A DNA stretch of 64,000 bases from Bacteroidales bacterium (GCA_016291185.1 JAEFAI010000008.1:14374-78373); one strand, 5' to 3'. Positions 1 to 8,742 are shown, counted from the stretch's first letter. Program-made: numbers and translations. The notes: a model not told the origin generated them from the sequence alone.

Positions 1-130
1 GGGTCGTTTTTGTCGAGTTAGCGCAGTTTGATTGGCCAAAAACCGTCGGTTATTGCACTTTTATAAAAAAGACTGGCTCCTGTGTAACGATATCGACAAT
101 CCGGCTTAGTCTCGTCATAAGAACAAAGAA
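1..130. other. Non-coding left edge, nothing recognised
   Basis: I see no convincing reading frame, RNA gene or repeat in this stretch. It lies beyond the terminator of the neighbouring small gene and may be the downstream flank of a gene outside the window. Confidence 0.4.
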
Positions 131-152
131 AACCCGTAGCAAAAACCACGGG
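131..152 (-). terminator. Intrinsic terminator of the DUF2795 gene
   Basis: Read on the minus strand, CCCGTGG and CTACGGG form a 7-bp stem (one G-U pair) around a short T-rich loop, followed by TTTTCTTTGTTC. It lies about 30 nt after the stop codon of the minus-strand gene. Confidence 0.7.
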
Positions 153-182
153 CTTTCTTATAACTAATTGATAATTAATCAG

Positions 183-404
183 TTAATATTCCTCCTCGTT
201 GAAGAAGAAGTCTTCTTTGGTGGGGTAGTCGGGCCAGATGTCCTCGATGGTTTCGTAGATTTCGCCCTCTTCCTCGAGCTCCTCCAGGTTCTCAATCACC
301 TCCTCCGGCGCACCGGAACGGTTGGCGTAATCGATCAATTCTTCTTTGGTTGCAGGCCACGGAGCATCGTCCAGAGCGCTGGCAAGTTCGAGTGTCCAAT
401 ACAT
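183..404 (-). CDS. DUF2795 family small acidic protein
   Basis: A 73-residue protein starting MYWTLELASALDDAPWPATK and containing a typical DUF2795 pattern: a short helix pair with KEELIDYANRSG and VIENLEELEEEGE. The C-terminal third is very acidic (Asp/Glu-rich, ending FFFNEEEY). The family is widespread and cytosolic in Bacteroidota, with no established biochemical role. The gene is monocistronic: a TAnnTTTG element (427-434, minus) lies upstream and a terminator downstream. Recognition rests on size, composition and the ELIDYANRSGAPEEVIENLEEL segment. Confidence 0.75.
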   Translation of the reverse strand: MYWTLELASALDDAPWPATKEELIDYANRSGAPEEVIENLEELEEEGEIYETIEDIWPDYPTKEDFFFNEEEY

Positions 405-426
405 AGTCGTACTTTTTAAATTCGCG

Positions 427-434
427 CAAAAATA
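427..434 (-). promoter_or_regulatory. Possible -7 promoter element for the DUF2795 gene
   Basis: On the minus strand this reads TATTTTTG, matching the Bacteroidota -7 consensus TAnnTTTG, 22 nt before the start codon at 404. No TTTG was found at the expected -33 distance, so the call is tentative. Confidence 0.4.
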
Positions 435-643
435 GAAATTATTTCCATATCTGAATCGCTTTCCCGGAAAAAGTTATCAACATGTCATTTCATAAGGCGG
501 GAAAGCGGTTGATAAGTGTGTGTTTTCGTCCCGAATTGACTTGGGATGAATCGCTCGAATTCGTAATTTCGTCCCTGAATCGTTTGTAATTCTCCGCCAA
601 ATGGGCTGTTCGTCACCTTTTGGGCTGTTTCGGTCAGAATGCT

Positions 644-674
644 TTTGCGGACGCGCCGCGACCCCATAACTTTG
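644..674 (+). promoter_or_regulatory. Bacteroidota-type promoter of the acyltransferase gene
   Basis: TTTG at 644-647 and TAACTTTG at 667-674 are separated by 19 nt, an exact match to the TTTG-N19-21-TAnnTTTG consensus of the primary Bacteroides sigma factor. Transcription should begin near 680. This excludes the longer reading frame that opens at 620 and supports the ATG at 701. Confidence 0.75.
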
Positions 675-700
675 CCGTCGAAAAACCAAACGAATTTGCC

Positions 701-1963
701 ATGACACAGCAGAAACTCCTGAGGCTGGACAATGCCTCGTTTATATATCCCGCCAGTCTGTCGAAGAAATACGCTTCGCTCTACCGCATGTCCGTGACAC
801 TCGCCGAGTCCGTGGATGAGGAGATTCTCCAGCGAGCACTGGAGAATACCGTTTCCCGTATTCCGACTTTCGGGTACACCCTCACGGGCGGCACCCTGTG
901 GTGGTACCTGCGCAAGCTGGACCGCCCCGTTCGCGTACTGCCTCTCCAGCATCTGCATCAGTTCAGCATTGCCGGCAACGACGGCTTCCTCTTTCGCGTG
1001 TCCGCGGACGGTTGCCGCATCGTCCAGGATATCTTCCACGTCCTGACGGACGGCAACGGGGGTATGACCTTCCTGCTCACGCTGACCGCGGAATACCTTC
1101 GCCTGCGTTACGGGATCACACCGGACTACGGCGGACGCATCCTGGATCCGTCGGACGTGCCCAGTGCTTCCGAGCTTGCGGATTCCTTCGATGATTTCAG
1201 CGGTAAGCGCGGTGCGCTGGAGAAGAATGATGCGGCCTACCACATTCACGGTCGCGTGCTCTCGCACAAGGTGCTGCGCGACGTGCGCATTAAGATGCCG
1301 ATGGCGCAGGTGCATGCCGAGGCCAAGCGTCGCGACGCCACGGTGACGGAGCTGCTCACGGCTGCGATGGTGGCCGCCTTGCAGGATGTGCGCCGCAAAG
1401 ATCCGTTTCGCCACCGCTCCGTTCTTAAGGTCAATGTGCCGGTGGACCTGCGCAAAATCTTCGGCGGACGGACGCTCCGCAACTTCTCTTCTTATGTGGT
1501 GCTGGGTGTGGACGTTCGCAACGGGGAATACGATTTTGGCCAGATCCTCGGGATCGTGCGTGCGCAGAAGCGCCTGTACTCAATGCAGAGCGAGTTGGAG
1601 CCCAAGATCGCGAAGAATGTGGAATTGGAGGATAGTTTTGCCATCAACTGCATCCCGCGCGTGCTCAAAAAGCCCATCATCGACATCATCTTCAAGCTGA
1701 AAGGGGACCGCTACTGCTCGCACACCCTGTCCAACCTGGGCCGGATCGAGCTGCCGGAGGCGATGCGTCCGTATGTGCGCGAGGTTGACTTCATTCTGGG
1801 CCGTCAGCGCGGCAACTCCGGTGCCTCCGCCTGCGTCGGCTACGGCGACAGCCTGATACTCAATATGTCCCGCCGGATTGCCGAGCGCGGATTCGAAGAC
1901 GCCTTCATCCAGCAGCTCGGGCGTTTGGGGATCAATGCTGACGACGATCAGCAGAATATTTAA
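701..1963 (+). CDS. Alcohol acetyltransferase / condensation-domain-like protein
   Basis: A 420-residue protein of the chloramphenicol-acetyltransferase / NRPS-condensation fold. The signature HxxxDG is present as HVLTDG in DIFHVLTDGNGG, and the C-terminal half has the SNLG turn (LSNLGRIELPEAM) typical of PapA/alcohol-acetyltransferase relatives. The substrate cannot be read from sequence; relatives are annotated as alcohol acetyltransferases, and transfer of an acyl group to an alcohol or amine is the likely reaction. In-frame codons extend to 620, but the promoter at 644-674 falls inside that extension, so translation should start at 701. No second enzyme accompanies it; rplS follows under its own promoter. 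Confidence 0.65.
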   Translation: MTQQKLLRLDNASFIYPASLSKKYASLYRMSVTLAESVDEEILQRALENTVSRIPTFGYTLTGGTLWWYLRKLDRPVRVLPLQHLHQFSIAGNDGFLFRVSADGCRIVQDIFHVLTDGNGGMTFLLTLTAEYLRLRYGITPDYGGRILDPSDVPSASELADSFDDFSGKRGALEKNDAAYHIHGRVLSHKVLRDVRIKMPMAQVHAEAKRRDATVTELLTAAMVAALQDVRRKDPFRHRSVLKVNVPVDLRKIFGGRTLRNFSSYVVLGVDVRNGEYDFGQILGIVRAQKRLYSMQSELEPKIAKNVELEDSFAINCIPRVLKKPIIDIIFKLKGDRYCSHTLSNLGRIELPEAMRPYVREVDFILGRQRGNSGASACVGYGDSLILNMSRRIAERGFEDAFIQQLGRLGINADDDQQNI

Positions 1964-1979
1964 ATATTTGCAGAAAAAT

Positions 1980-2010
1980 TTTGCAGGTATCCGAAAAGTA
2001 ACTATATTTG
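1980..2010 (+). promoter_or_regulatory. rplS promoter
   Basis: TTTG (1980-1983) and TATATTTG (2003-2010) are 19 nt apart, an exact consensus. The predicted start near 2016 gives rplS a leader of about 67 nt. Confidence 0.8.
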
Positions 2011-2082
2011 CAGTCCGAAAAGAAAGCAGCCTCTCTTCGAACGGTTTGATGACGCTGCCTCTTCCAATAGCATTGACATATT

Positions 2083-2463
2083 ATGGATTTGATTAACTTA
2101 GTAGAGCAGTCGTTCTCCCAGAACAAAGCTGCCTCCTACCCGCAGTTCAAAGCCGGTGACACCATCACGGTGACGTACCGGATCAAGGAAGGCGACAAGG
2201 AGAGACTCCAGAGTTTCCGTGGCGTGGTGATCCAGATTTGTGGTTCCACTCCGTACACGAAGACCTTCACCATCCGCAAGGTTTCGAACGGTATCGGTGT
2301 CGAGAGAATCTTCCCTTACGAGTCTCCGGCCATTGACACGATTGAACTGAACAAAGTCGGTAAAGTCCGCCGTGCACGTATCTTCTACCTCCGCAACCTC
2401 TCTGGTAAGAAGGCTCGCATCAAGGAAGCGAAGCGTGTCGTCAAGGACGCCCCGGCAGAGTAA
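2083..2463 (+). CDS. rplS: 50S ribosomal protein L19
   Basis: L19 of the large ribosomal subunit, located at the 30S-50S interface. The 126-residue sequence has family hallmarks: FKAGDTITVTYRIKEGDKER near the N-terminus, FRGVVIQICG, TFTIRKVSNGIGVERIFP, and the basic VRRARIFYLRNLSGKKARIKE tail. Length is normal, slightly extended at the C-terminus. It is transcribed alone from the promoter at 1980-2010; a 7-bp hairpin and a tRNA-Arg gene follow within 30 nt, so the tRNA may be co-transcribed. Confidence 0.97.
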   Translation: MDLINLVEQSFSQNKAASYPQFKAGDTITVTYRIKEGDKERLQSFRGVVIQICGSTPYTKTFTIRKVSNGIGVERIFPYESPAIDTIELNKVGKVRRARIFYLRNLSGKKARIKEAKRVVKDAPAE

Positions 2464-2467
2464 GATA

Positions 2468-2486
2468 AACCGGCCTAGCGCCGGTT
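2468..2486 (+). other. Hairpin between rplS and tRNA-Arg
   Basis: AACCGGC (2468-2474) and GCCGGTT (2480-2486) form a perfect 7-bp stem with a 5-nt loop. There is no U-tract, so it is more likely an mRNA 3'-end protector or tRNA 5'-processing structure than an efficient terminator. Confidence 0.5.
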
Positions 2487-2492
2487 GGTTAT

Positions 2493-2569
2493 GGCGCCTT
2501 AGCTCAGCTGAATAGAGCATTTGACTACGGATCAAAAGGTCGCAGGTTTGAATCCTGCAGGCGTCACCA
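2493..2569 (+). tRNA. tRNA-Arg (anticodon ACG)
   Basis: A complete cloverleaf can be drawn. The acceptor stem pairs GGCGCCT (2493-2499) with AGGCGTC (2559-2565), with one G-U pair. The D-stem is GCTC/GAGC, the anticodon stem TTTGA/TCAAA carries loop CTACGGA with anticodon ACG at 2527-2529, and the T-stem is GCAGG/CCTGC around TTTGAAT. The discriminator is A2566 and CCA is encoded at 2567-2569. ACG reads CGU (and CGC/CGA after wobble-A deamination), giving tRNA-Arg. Confidence 0.95.
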
Positions 2570-2598
2570 AAGCAATGGAAACATTGCAAAAGACGAAG

Positions 2599-2627
2599 GC
2601 CCCGCAACATCGTTGCGGGGCTTTTTT
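2599..2627 (+). terminator. Strong terminator after tRNA-Arg, usable on both strands
   Basis: A 10-bp stem (GCCCCGCAAC with GTTGCGGGGC), a 3-nt loop and a following TTTTTT tract. It ends the rplS/tRNA transcript. On the minus strand the same stem is followed by CTTCGTCTTTTG and probably also ends the export operon arriving from 9.6 kb. Confidence 0.9.
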
Positions 2628-2670
2628 ATTTAAACAAAAACCGTCGGCTTTGCTAACTCCTGCAGGCGTC

Positions 2671-3501
2671 TTACCGAGAGACGATCGCGGTCATGCCCGG
2701 CATCAGGTGGGGATGCGGCGTGAGGGTGGCCTCCAGATGGACCATGCCGTTCTTCTCCACCACGGGGCTGATGGCCGATACGGTGGCCTTGTGCACCTCG
2801 GACGGATAGGCGATCGAAATCACCTGGATGGGCGTGCCCGTCTGGAAGCGGGGAAGCTCGTTCTCCAGTACGTCGAAACAAACCTTCAGGTGCTCGGTGT
2901 CAACAATATAGAATAATGCTACGCCGGGCATCGCCGCGCTGTACAGCGTGGATTCGACCCGGCTCACGGCCCCCGTGATGGGAGCGGTGATGGTGCAGTA
3001 GCTGAGCTCGTGCTCCAGCTGCTGCAGAGCAGCCTGGGCGGTGTTGTAGCCGCTGTTCACGCGCGCCTGCCGCTTGATCTCCTCGGGAGCTTGGTCCAGC
3101 TCGTTGCGTTTGTAGCCCTGTCCCATCAAGATGGCCTGGTACTGGAACTCGGCGCGCTCCAACTCGGCGCGGCCGCGGGCGATCCGGTCGTTCAAGTCGT
3201 CCTGGCTGAGCCGGGCGACGACCTGCCCCTTGCGGATCCGCTGTCCCAGCTCGATGTCGAAACTCACAAGCTGCTCGTTGATCCGGCTATAGACCGGCAC
3301 CTCGGTGATGGCCTCGATCGTTCCCTTGCTGGAGAATCCGTCTGCAGCGATGGTCTGCTGCAGATTCTGGCTGGGTGCTGCGGCTGCGGCCTCCTGCTCC
3401 GGTGCGGGAGCGGGCTCGAGGTCCGAAAGGGAGGCCCTCTGGCGGGACTGGCAGGCAGCCAGGGCCAGCAGCAGGGCGAGGAGAGCGATAGGTCTATTCA
3501 T
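2671..3501 (-). CDS. HlyD/RND-type membrane fusion lipoprotein
   Basis: A 276-residue periplasmic adaptor with a lipoprotein signal (lipobox LALAAC, Cys17), an Ala/Pro/Glu-rich linker, a biotinyl-lipoyl half-motif (LGQRIRKGQVVARLSQDDL, about residues 85-103), a helical hairpin (about 105-165), the returning lipoyl half (CTITAPITGAVSRV) and a beta-barrel domain. It stops at PHLMPGMTAIVSR, so the C-terminal membrane-proximal domain of larger adaptors appears to be missing. It would bridge the inner-membrane transporter and the TolC partner encoded just upstream, which it overlaps by 8 nt. This is the second adaptor of the operon, distinct from the NHLM-type HlyD at 8739-9602. Confidence 0.85.
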   Translation of the reverse strand: MNRPIALLALLLALAACQSRQRASLSDLEPAPAPEQEAAAAAPSQNLQQTIAADGFSSKGTIEAITEVPVYSRINEQLVSFDIELGQRIRKGQVVARLSQDDLNDRIARGRAELERAEFQYQAILMGQGYKRNELDQAPEEIKRQARVNSGYNTAQAALQQLEHELSYCTITAPITGAVSRVESTLYSAAMPGVALFYIVDTEHLKVCFDVLENELPRFQTGTPIQVISIAYPSEVHKATVSAISPVVEKNGMVHLEATLTPHPHLMPGMTAIVSR

Positions 3502-4909
3502 GCTGCGTCAGGGTTAGCAAATGATAATAAGTCGTCCAGTAGCCAGCCAACGCCGAGAGGTGTTGGTTGTAGGCCTCGTCGCGCCGGTTCTGCGCAAGCG
3601 AGTAGGTATTGATGTCGCAGAGGCCGTTGGCGTAGTTCTCGGCCGTGAGCGCGAAGACCTCGTCGGCCATGGCCACGGCCTCGGCGGTCTGGGAGAGCAA
3701 CTGTCTGTGTGAGCGTAGGTTGTCGAGCGTGGTATGCACGTCTTCAGTGAGCGCGCGCTCCACCTCCTGCAGGGCCATTTCCTCATGGGAAGTCCAGGCG
3801 GCGGCCGCGGCATGGCCCTTCCGGGCGGCGCCGTGGTCCATCAGCGGCACGCTGAGCGTAACCGTTCCGACCATGTATAACTGGGGATGCTGGTAGGCGC
3901 CGACAAAGGTGCTGCCCAGTTGCTGCATGCCCAGATCGAGCCCGAAGCCCACTTTCGGCCCCTGTTCCTTACGGGCCTTCTCCTGCTGGTGGCGGGCCTC
4001 GGTGAGCGAAACCTGTTGCTGCTGCAGGGCCGCACTGTGGGCGCGGGCCATCTGCAGGGCCTCGTCGTCCGTGAGCAGGACCTGATTGGTGGCGGTCGGA
4101 ACGTCGAGCCGGGTGCCGGCCGCGGGAACCGGAATGCGGAGGTAGGCCGCCAGGGACTCGCGCGCCAGCTGCTCCTCGTTGCGGGCGCTGAGCAGGGCGT
4201 TGGCGGCGTTCAGGCGTTGTAACTCCATCGAGCGGAGCTCGGCCAGTGTGACGATGGCAATGCTGGCTTTCTCCCGGGCGATGGCGTAGAGCGTATCGGC
4301 CGTCTGCTTGTTGCGCTCGCACATGTCCAGCATGCCCTGGGCGCAGGCCAGGCGGAAGAAACGCCGGGTGGCCTCTTCGGCGATCCGATGCAGCTCATAG
4401 CTGAGCTGTCTGCGTGCCGCCTCGAGCCGCTGGTCCTCGACGGCCTTCTCCCAGCGGTAGGGGTTGTAGCCCAGCAGCGACTGCTGGTAGCCCGCGATGA
4501 GGGGCGTCGCGATGAAGTCGCGTGCACGGGAGGTCTGGTCGCCGGTGAAATACTCGCTCCACAGGACCTGACTGCCCACGTAGGCCTCGCCGCCCAGGCC
4601 CAGCACTTTCTGCGTGAGCTTCAGCTGGGCAGCTGTGGAGAAGCGGTTATAGTTGCGCAAATAGACATAGTTGCGCGTGATGTCATTGATCATCCGCTGG
4701 TAGTTGGGCGCGACGCTCAGCTCCAGCTGCGGTTTGCGCAGCGCCTCGAACTGCGCGTTCTTCTGGATTTGGAATTTGTACGCGTATCGGCTCTGGAAGG
4801 CCGTCAGCGTGCTGTCCTGGGCGAGGCGGATGATCTCGTCCAGGCTCTGCGCCTGGCTCAGCAGCGGCAGGCCGCACAAAAGAAGAAGTCCGATCAGGTG
4901 TTTTCTCAT
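3494..4909 (-). CDS. TolC-family outer-membrane efflux/secretion channel
   Basis: A 471-residue outer-membrane factor. It has a signal peptide (MRKHLIGLLLLCGLPLLSQAQ), then SLDEIIRLAQDST as in TolC N-termini, and the duplicated long-helix/barrel pattern (two copies of A-rich coiled-coil with Q/E repeats, for example ARHQQEKARKEQGPKVGFGLDLGM and VAMADEVFALTAENYANGLCDINTYSLAQNRRDEAYNQ). The start at 4909 is preferred over an in-frame extension to 5020 because it carries the signal peptide and overlaps the upstream stop as ATGA. It gives the export operon its own route across the outer membrane. Confidence 0.9.
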   Translation of the reverse strand: MRKHLIGLLLLCGLPLLSQAQSLDEIIRLAQDSTLTAFQSRYAYKFQIQKNAQFEALRKPQLELSVAPNYQRMINDITRNYVYLRNYNRFSTAAQLKLTQKVLGLGGEAYVGSQVLWSEYFTGDQTSRARDFIATPLIAGYQQSLLGYNPYRWEKAVEDQRLEAARRQLSYELHRIAEEATRRFFRLACAQGMLDMCERNKQTADTLYAIAREKASIAIVTLAELRSMELQRLNAANALLSARNEEQLARESLAAYLRIPVPAAGTRLDVPTATNQVLLTDDEALQMARAHSAALQQQQVSLTEARHQQEKARKEQGPKVGFGLDLGMQQLGSTFVGAYQHPQLYMVGTVTLSVPLMDHGAARKGHAAAAAWTSHEEMALQEVERALTEDVHTTLDNLRSHRQLLSQTAEAVAMADEVFALTAENYANGLCDINTYSLAQNRRDEAYNQHLSALAGYWTTYYHLLTLTQHE

Positions 4910-7011
4910 ACTGTCTGCCGTTTGATGATGTCCGTGAAAAGACCGCCCTTGGCCAGAAGCTCCTCGTAACTGCCGTCCTCGGCCACCTTGCCGTCGCCCA
5001 GGACGATGATGCGGTTGCATTCGCGGATGGTGCTCATGCGGTGCGCAATGGTGATGCGGGTGCAGCGCATCCGGGCCAGGTTTTCCGTGATGATGTGCTG
5101 GCTGATGTTGTCCAGGGCCGAGGTCGCTTCATCCAGGAAGAAAATCTTGGGCTTGCGGATGAGGGCGCGGGCGATGAGGATGCGCTGGCGCTGTCCGCCG
5201 GACACGCCCTGACCGTCGGCGGAGATGGGGGTGTCCAGCCCGCGCGGCATGGCCTCGATGTCCTTGTCCAGGGCAGCATTCTTCGCGGCCTCCCACACAT
5301 CCTCGTCGGTGTAGCTGCCGTTTCCGAATAAGATATTGTCGCGAATGGTGCCTTCGACGAGTTGTCCGTCCTGCAGGCAGATGCTGATACAGTAGCGCCG
5401 CAGGCTGGGTTTGTTGATGTCGTCGAGGTTGTGCTCGTCGTAGAAAATGGAGCCGGTCTCCGCCTTCTCGAATCCCAACATCAGGCGCACCAGGGTGGAT
5501 TTGCCGCAGCCCGAAGGGCCCACAAACGCCACATAGTCTCCGGCGTTGATGTGCAGATTCAAGTTGTTGAAGAGGTAGGGCATGTCCTCGTCGTAGCGGA
5601 ACTTGAGGCCGCGGATGTCGATGTTGCCGCTCACGTCCTTGAGGAAGATGGAGCCTTCATCCGTTTCCGGCTGGGATTCCAGGATGGGTCGGCAGAGCTT
5701 GATCTCCGGCGCCAGCTGGGCCATGACCTTGGTAATCCGTTGGAAGTTCTGGATGGCCTCGGTAGCAATGGTGAGTACGCTGCAGTAGGCGATGTAATCC
5801 GACAGTCCCAGGCCGTAGTGCCAGGCGGCGAGCATGGTCACGATCAGGGGCACCATGCGGAAATTGTAACTGATGGAGTTGCTGTAGTTGAACAGCGCCG
5901 GATAGCGGCTGCCGTCGGGATCGGACGGCTCGTAGGCCTCGGCCCAATGCCGGAAAGCCCGGATCTCGGCGCCGTTGGTGCGGATCTTCTGTGCCCCGAC
6001 TGCGAGATTATAGATGAGGCCCGTGAGCTTGGAAGCGCACACGTTGGCCTGGTCCTGCACCTTCTTGCGGCAGGAGTACTGGACATAGATGGTGAGCATG
6101 TACAGCGCCATCACCAGGATGCCCGTCCAGAGCAGCGGCCCGCCGTAAGTGAAGAACTGAAGGAACAGCATCACCGTGAAAAGCAGCGTCAGGATGGTGG
6201 AGAGCATGTCCTCGGTGAGCTGCGTGGAAAAGCGGACCACAGACAGAACGCGGTTGGACAGCTCGCCGGGGGAGTATTTCTTGAAAAAACCGACGGGCAG
6301 GGACAGCAGGCGCGTCATCAGCGAAGACTGCATGGCATACTCCATCTTGTCCTTCATGCGGACGACCAGGTAGTTGCGGGTCATCTGCACCATCACCAGT
6401 CCGGCTGCGGCGCTGAAGAGGAGTACGGCGATGGGCGTGAGCTGGGAGGCGTCGCCCGAAGGGATGACTTCGTCGAAGAGCAGTTTGCACGCATACGGCG
6501 TGAACATGGTGAGCAGGACCACACCCAGGCAGGCCAACAGGGCGCAGATGCCGTCGTACACGCTCAGCTGGCGCAGGGCGTGCCCGATCAGGGAGCGGAT
6601 GGTGAGTTCGCCCTGGGGCAGGGGGTAGGAAAGGGAGAAGGCCTCCTTCTTGAGGCGGTCCATGTTCTTGCGGGCGTTGCAGCGACGCCCGGTCTTGGGA
6701 TCGACAAAGGTGTAGTCGGCAAAACCGGGGGCGAGCAGGACCGGCGTGTCGTCGTCGGCCGAGAACGCCAGCAGCTTACCCGAGCTGCGCGTCCACCATT
6801 TGCCCTCCAGCTGGATCTGCCGGAAGAAGATCTGCTGTCGGTAGAAGGCCTCTTCGAGCTCGTCGAGATTCTCCGGGATTTCCCGCTTCAGGGTGAGCTT
6901 TTTCCACACCTTGCGGTCGATCATACCCCGGAAGAGATCGGCCGCCTGGTTCATCGCCTTGCGGTCGCCTTCAATACGCTGGACCAATTGTTCGAAGAAT
7001 AAATTGTTCAT
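4906..7011 (-). CDS. NHLM-type bacteriocin-system ABC transporter, ATPase/permease (long subunit)
   Basis: A 701-residue half-transporter. Residues 1-150 are a soluble region matching the N-terminus of NHLM system ABC proteins (GKWWTRSSGKLLAFS, PVLLAPGFADYTFVDPKTGR, YPLPQGELT). Six membrane helices follow, then the nucleotide-binding domain with Walker A GPSGCGKST, signature VSGGQRQR, Walker B IFFLDEATSALD and switch His (TIAHRMST). In NHLM systems this protein pairs with a second ABC subunit and a short HlyD protein to export nitrile-hydratase-leader or Nif11-type peptides. The partner genes lie directly upstream (3-nt gap at 7012-7014) and TolC downstream (ATGA overlap). Which cargo it exports is unknown. 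Confidence 0.85.
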   Translation of the reverse strand: MNNLFFEQLVQRIEGDRKAMNQAADLFRGMIDRKVWKKLTLKREIPENLDELEEAFYRQQIFFRQIQLEGKWWTRSSGKLLAFSADDDTPVLLAPGFADYTFVDPKTGRRCNARKNMDRLKKEAFSLSYPLPQGELTIRSLIGHALRQLSVYDGICALLACLGVVLLTMFTPYACKLLFDEVIPSGDASQLTPIAVLLFSAAAGLVMVQMTRNYLVVRMKDKMEYAMQSSLMTRLLSLPVGFFKKYSPGELSNRVLSVVRFSTQLTEDMLSTILTLLFTVMLFLQFFTYGGPLLWTGILVMALYMLTIYVQYSCRKKVQDQANVCASKLTGLIYNLAVGAQKIRTNGAEIRAFRHWAEAYEPSDPDGSRYPALFNYSNSISYNFRMVPLIVTMLAAWHYGLGLSDYIAYCSVLTIATEAIQNFQRITKVMAQLAPEIKLCRPILESQPETDEGSIFLKDVSGNIDIRGLKFRYDEDMPYLFNNLNLHINAGDYVAFVGPSGCGKSTLVRLMLGFEKAETGSIFYDEHNLDDINKPSLRRYCISICLQDGQLVEGTIRDNILFGNGSYTDEDVWEAAKNAALDKDIEAMPRGLDTPISADGQGVSGGQRQRILIARALIRKPKIFFLDEATSALDNISQHIITENLARMRCTRITIAHRMSTIRECNRIIVLGDGKVAEDGSYEELLAKGGLFTDIIKRQTV

Positions 7012-7014
7012 AGG

Positions 7015-8742
7015 TCAGGCGTATTTCATTAATTCACGGTACAGGCCTTCCTGCTGCATGAGCGCTTCGTGGGTGCCCTGCTGGGATACTTTTCCCTGCT
7101 CCATCACGTAGATGCAGTCGCAGTCCCGGATGGTGCTCAGGCGGTGGGCGATGAGAACGAGGGTGATGCCCAGGTTGCCGATATGCTGCATCACCTTCTC
7201 TTCGGTCTTGGGATCCAGGGCTGAGGTGCCTTCATCCATGATGAGGATGGAGGGGTCTTTCGCGAGGGCGGTGGCAATCTCCATGCGCTGGCGCTGGCCG
7301 CCGCTGAAGTTCTTGCCATTCTCGCTCAGCCGGGACTGGTAGGCCCCGGGGCGCTCGGCGATCTCCTCGTGGATCTGGGCGTCGTGGGCGGCCATCACCA
7401 TGGAGAAGTCCTCGATGGACTCGTCCCACATTTTCAGGTTTTCCTCGATGGTGCCTTCAAAGAGCGTAATATCCTGGTTGACAACCGACAGGGAATTGAT
7501 CCTGACGGCGCGATTGACCTGTTGCACGGGTACGCCGTCGAGGAGCACTTCTCCTTCCCACGGCTCATAGAGCCCCGAAATGAGCTTGGCGATGGTGCTC
7601 TTGCCGCAGCCCGAGAAGCCCACGAAGGCGATTCGCTGTCCCGCCGGGATCTTCAGGGAAAAGTCCTTGAGGACCGGGGGAAGGTTGCGGTCGTAGCCAA
7701 AGGTGACGTGTCTCAGCTCCACATCTCCCCGCAGCTTGGGCTGCTCCGGAAGCGCTTCCGGGCTGGACAGCTCCAGGGTGCGCCCCTCGCAGGCCTCTTC
7801 CACCTCTTCCAGGCGCTCCATGGCGGCCTGGCTCCGATAGACGCTCTGGGTGGCCTTGACCGCCGAGTTGATCGGGTAGATGATGCTGGCGGCCAGTGCC
7901 TGGGATGCCAGCAGCATACCCGGCGTCAGCTCTCCCCGCAGGATGTACCAGGCGCCCAGGACCAGGATGAGGGCGTTGCTCAGGTGCAGGACCAGCAGCG
8001 GCAGGGAGCCGGTGCCCATGTTGCTCATGGTGGATTGGACCCGTACGTTGAGGGCCTGGACGAAGGACCTGTCCCACTGGCTGTAGAAAGTGCGCTCTCC
8101 GCCCATGGACTTGATGGTCTCCATGTTCTTGATGCCCGTCATCGTGACGCCTTGCAACTGGGCGTCGGTCACTTCCGTCCCCTTGGCCTTCTTTTTCATG
8201 CTGTCGGCCGTCACTTGCATCACGAGCACGAGCAGGGACATAGATACGATCACGACCAGGCCCAGCTTCCAGCTGTACATCATCAGCATCGCGGCGCTGA
8301 TGATGGATTGCACGATGAAAATGAGGCCGATGGAGAACTGGTCCATCGTGCGCGTGATGCTGGGGATGCTGGAGTAGCGGGCCACCAGCTCGCCGGACGA
8401 GAAGCGGTCCAGCACCAGCATGGGCAGCTTCAGGATGCTCAGGATAAAACGGGAGGAGCTGACGAGCCCCATCTTGGTGAAATGCCTTCGGCGAAGGAGG
8501 TTCATGGACATCCACACCCCCAGTTCGAGCACGAACAGCAGGATGTAGAAAAACATCAGGGGCCCGAACCACTCGGGGTTCTTGCGGGTGATGATGTTAT
8601 CTGTATAAACTTGCTGGAAGAAAGGTGCCAGCAGGTAGGCGACAATATCCACGAAGTACAGCAGGAACGTGACCCAGTAGAAGGCCATGCATCCCCGCAT
8701 GAAATGAAGGATGAGCGCTGCCGTGGACTTGTTCTTACTCAT
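7015..8742 (-). CDS. NHLM-type ABC transporter, ATPase/permease without C39 peptidase
   Basis: A 575-residue ABC half-transporter with six membrane segments starting about residue 20 and an ATPase domain with Walker A GFSGCGKST, signature FSGGQRQR, Walker B ILIMDEGTSALD and IAHRLST. In classical NHLM operons the equivalent subunit carries an N-terminal C39 double-glycine peptidase of about 130 residues. Here the first residues (MSKNKSTAALILHFMRGCMAFYWVT) lead straight into the membrane domain, so no leader peptidase is present. It overlaps the upstream HlyD gene by 4 nt (ATGA). It presumably forms a heterodimer with the 701-residue subunit. Confidence 0.85.
   Translation of the reverse strand: MSKNKSTAALILHFMRGCMAFYWVTFLLYFVDIVAYLLAPFFQQVYTDNIITRKNPEWFGPLMFFYILLFVLELGVWMSMNLLRRRHFTKMGLVSSSRFILSILKLPMLVLDRFSSGELVARYSSIPSITRTMDQFSIGLIFIVQSIISAAMLMMYSWKLGLVVIVSMSLLVLVMQVTADSMKKKAKGTEVTDAQLQGVTMTGIKNMETIKSMGGERTFYSQWDRSFVQALNVRVQSTMSNMGTGSLPLLVLHLSNALILVLGAWYILRGELTPGMLLASQALAASIIYPINSAVKATQSVYRSQAAMERLEEVEEACEGRTLELSSPEALPEQPKLRGDVELRHVTFGYDRNLPPVLKDFSLKIPAGQRIAFVGFSGCGKSTIAKLISGLYEPWEGEVLLDGVPVQQVNRAVRINSLSVVNQDITLFEGTIEENLKMWDESIEDFSMVMAAHDAQIHEEIAERPGAYQSRLSENGKNFSGGQRQRMEIATALAKDPSILIMDEGTSALDPKTEEKVMQHIGNLGITLVLIAHRLSTIRDCDCIYVMEQGKVSQQGTHEALMQQEGLYRELMKYA

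Noticed and set aside
38..49. 12-bp match AAAAACCGTCGG at 38-49 and 2636-2647, considered as an insertion boundary
   Set aside because: Short, with no matching flanks, terminal inverted repeats or mobility gene; compatible with chance.
620..700. N-terminal extension of the acyltransferase to 620
   Set aside because: An exact consensus promoter lies at 644-674 and the extra residues have no family similarity; start placed at 701.
2468..2486. Hairpin after rplS considered as an intrinsic terminator
   Set aside because: No U-tract follows; a strong terminator is present after the tRNA instead.
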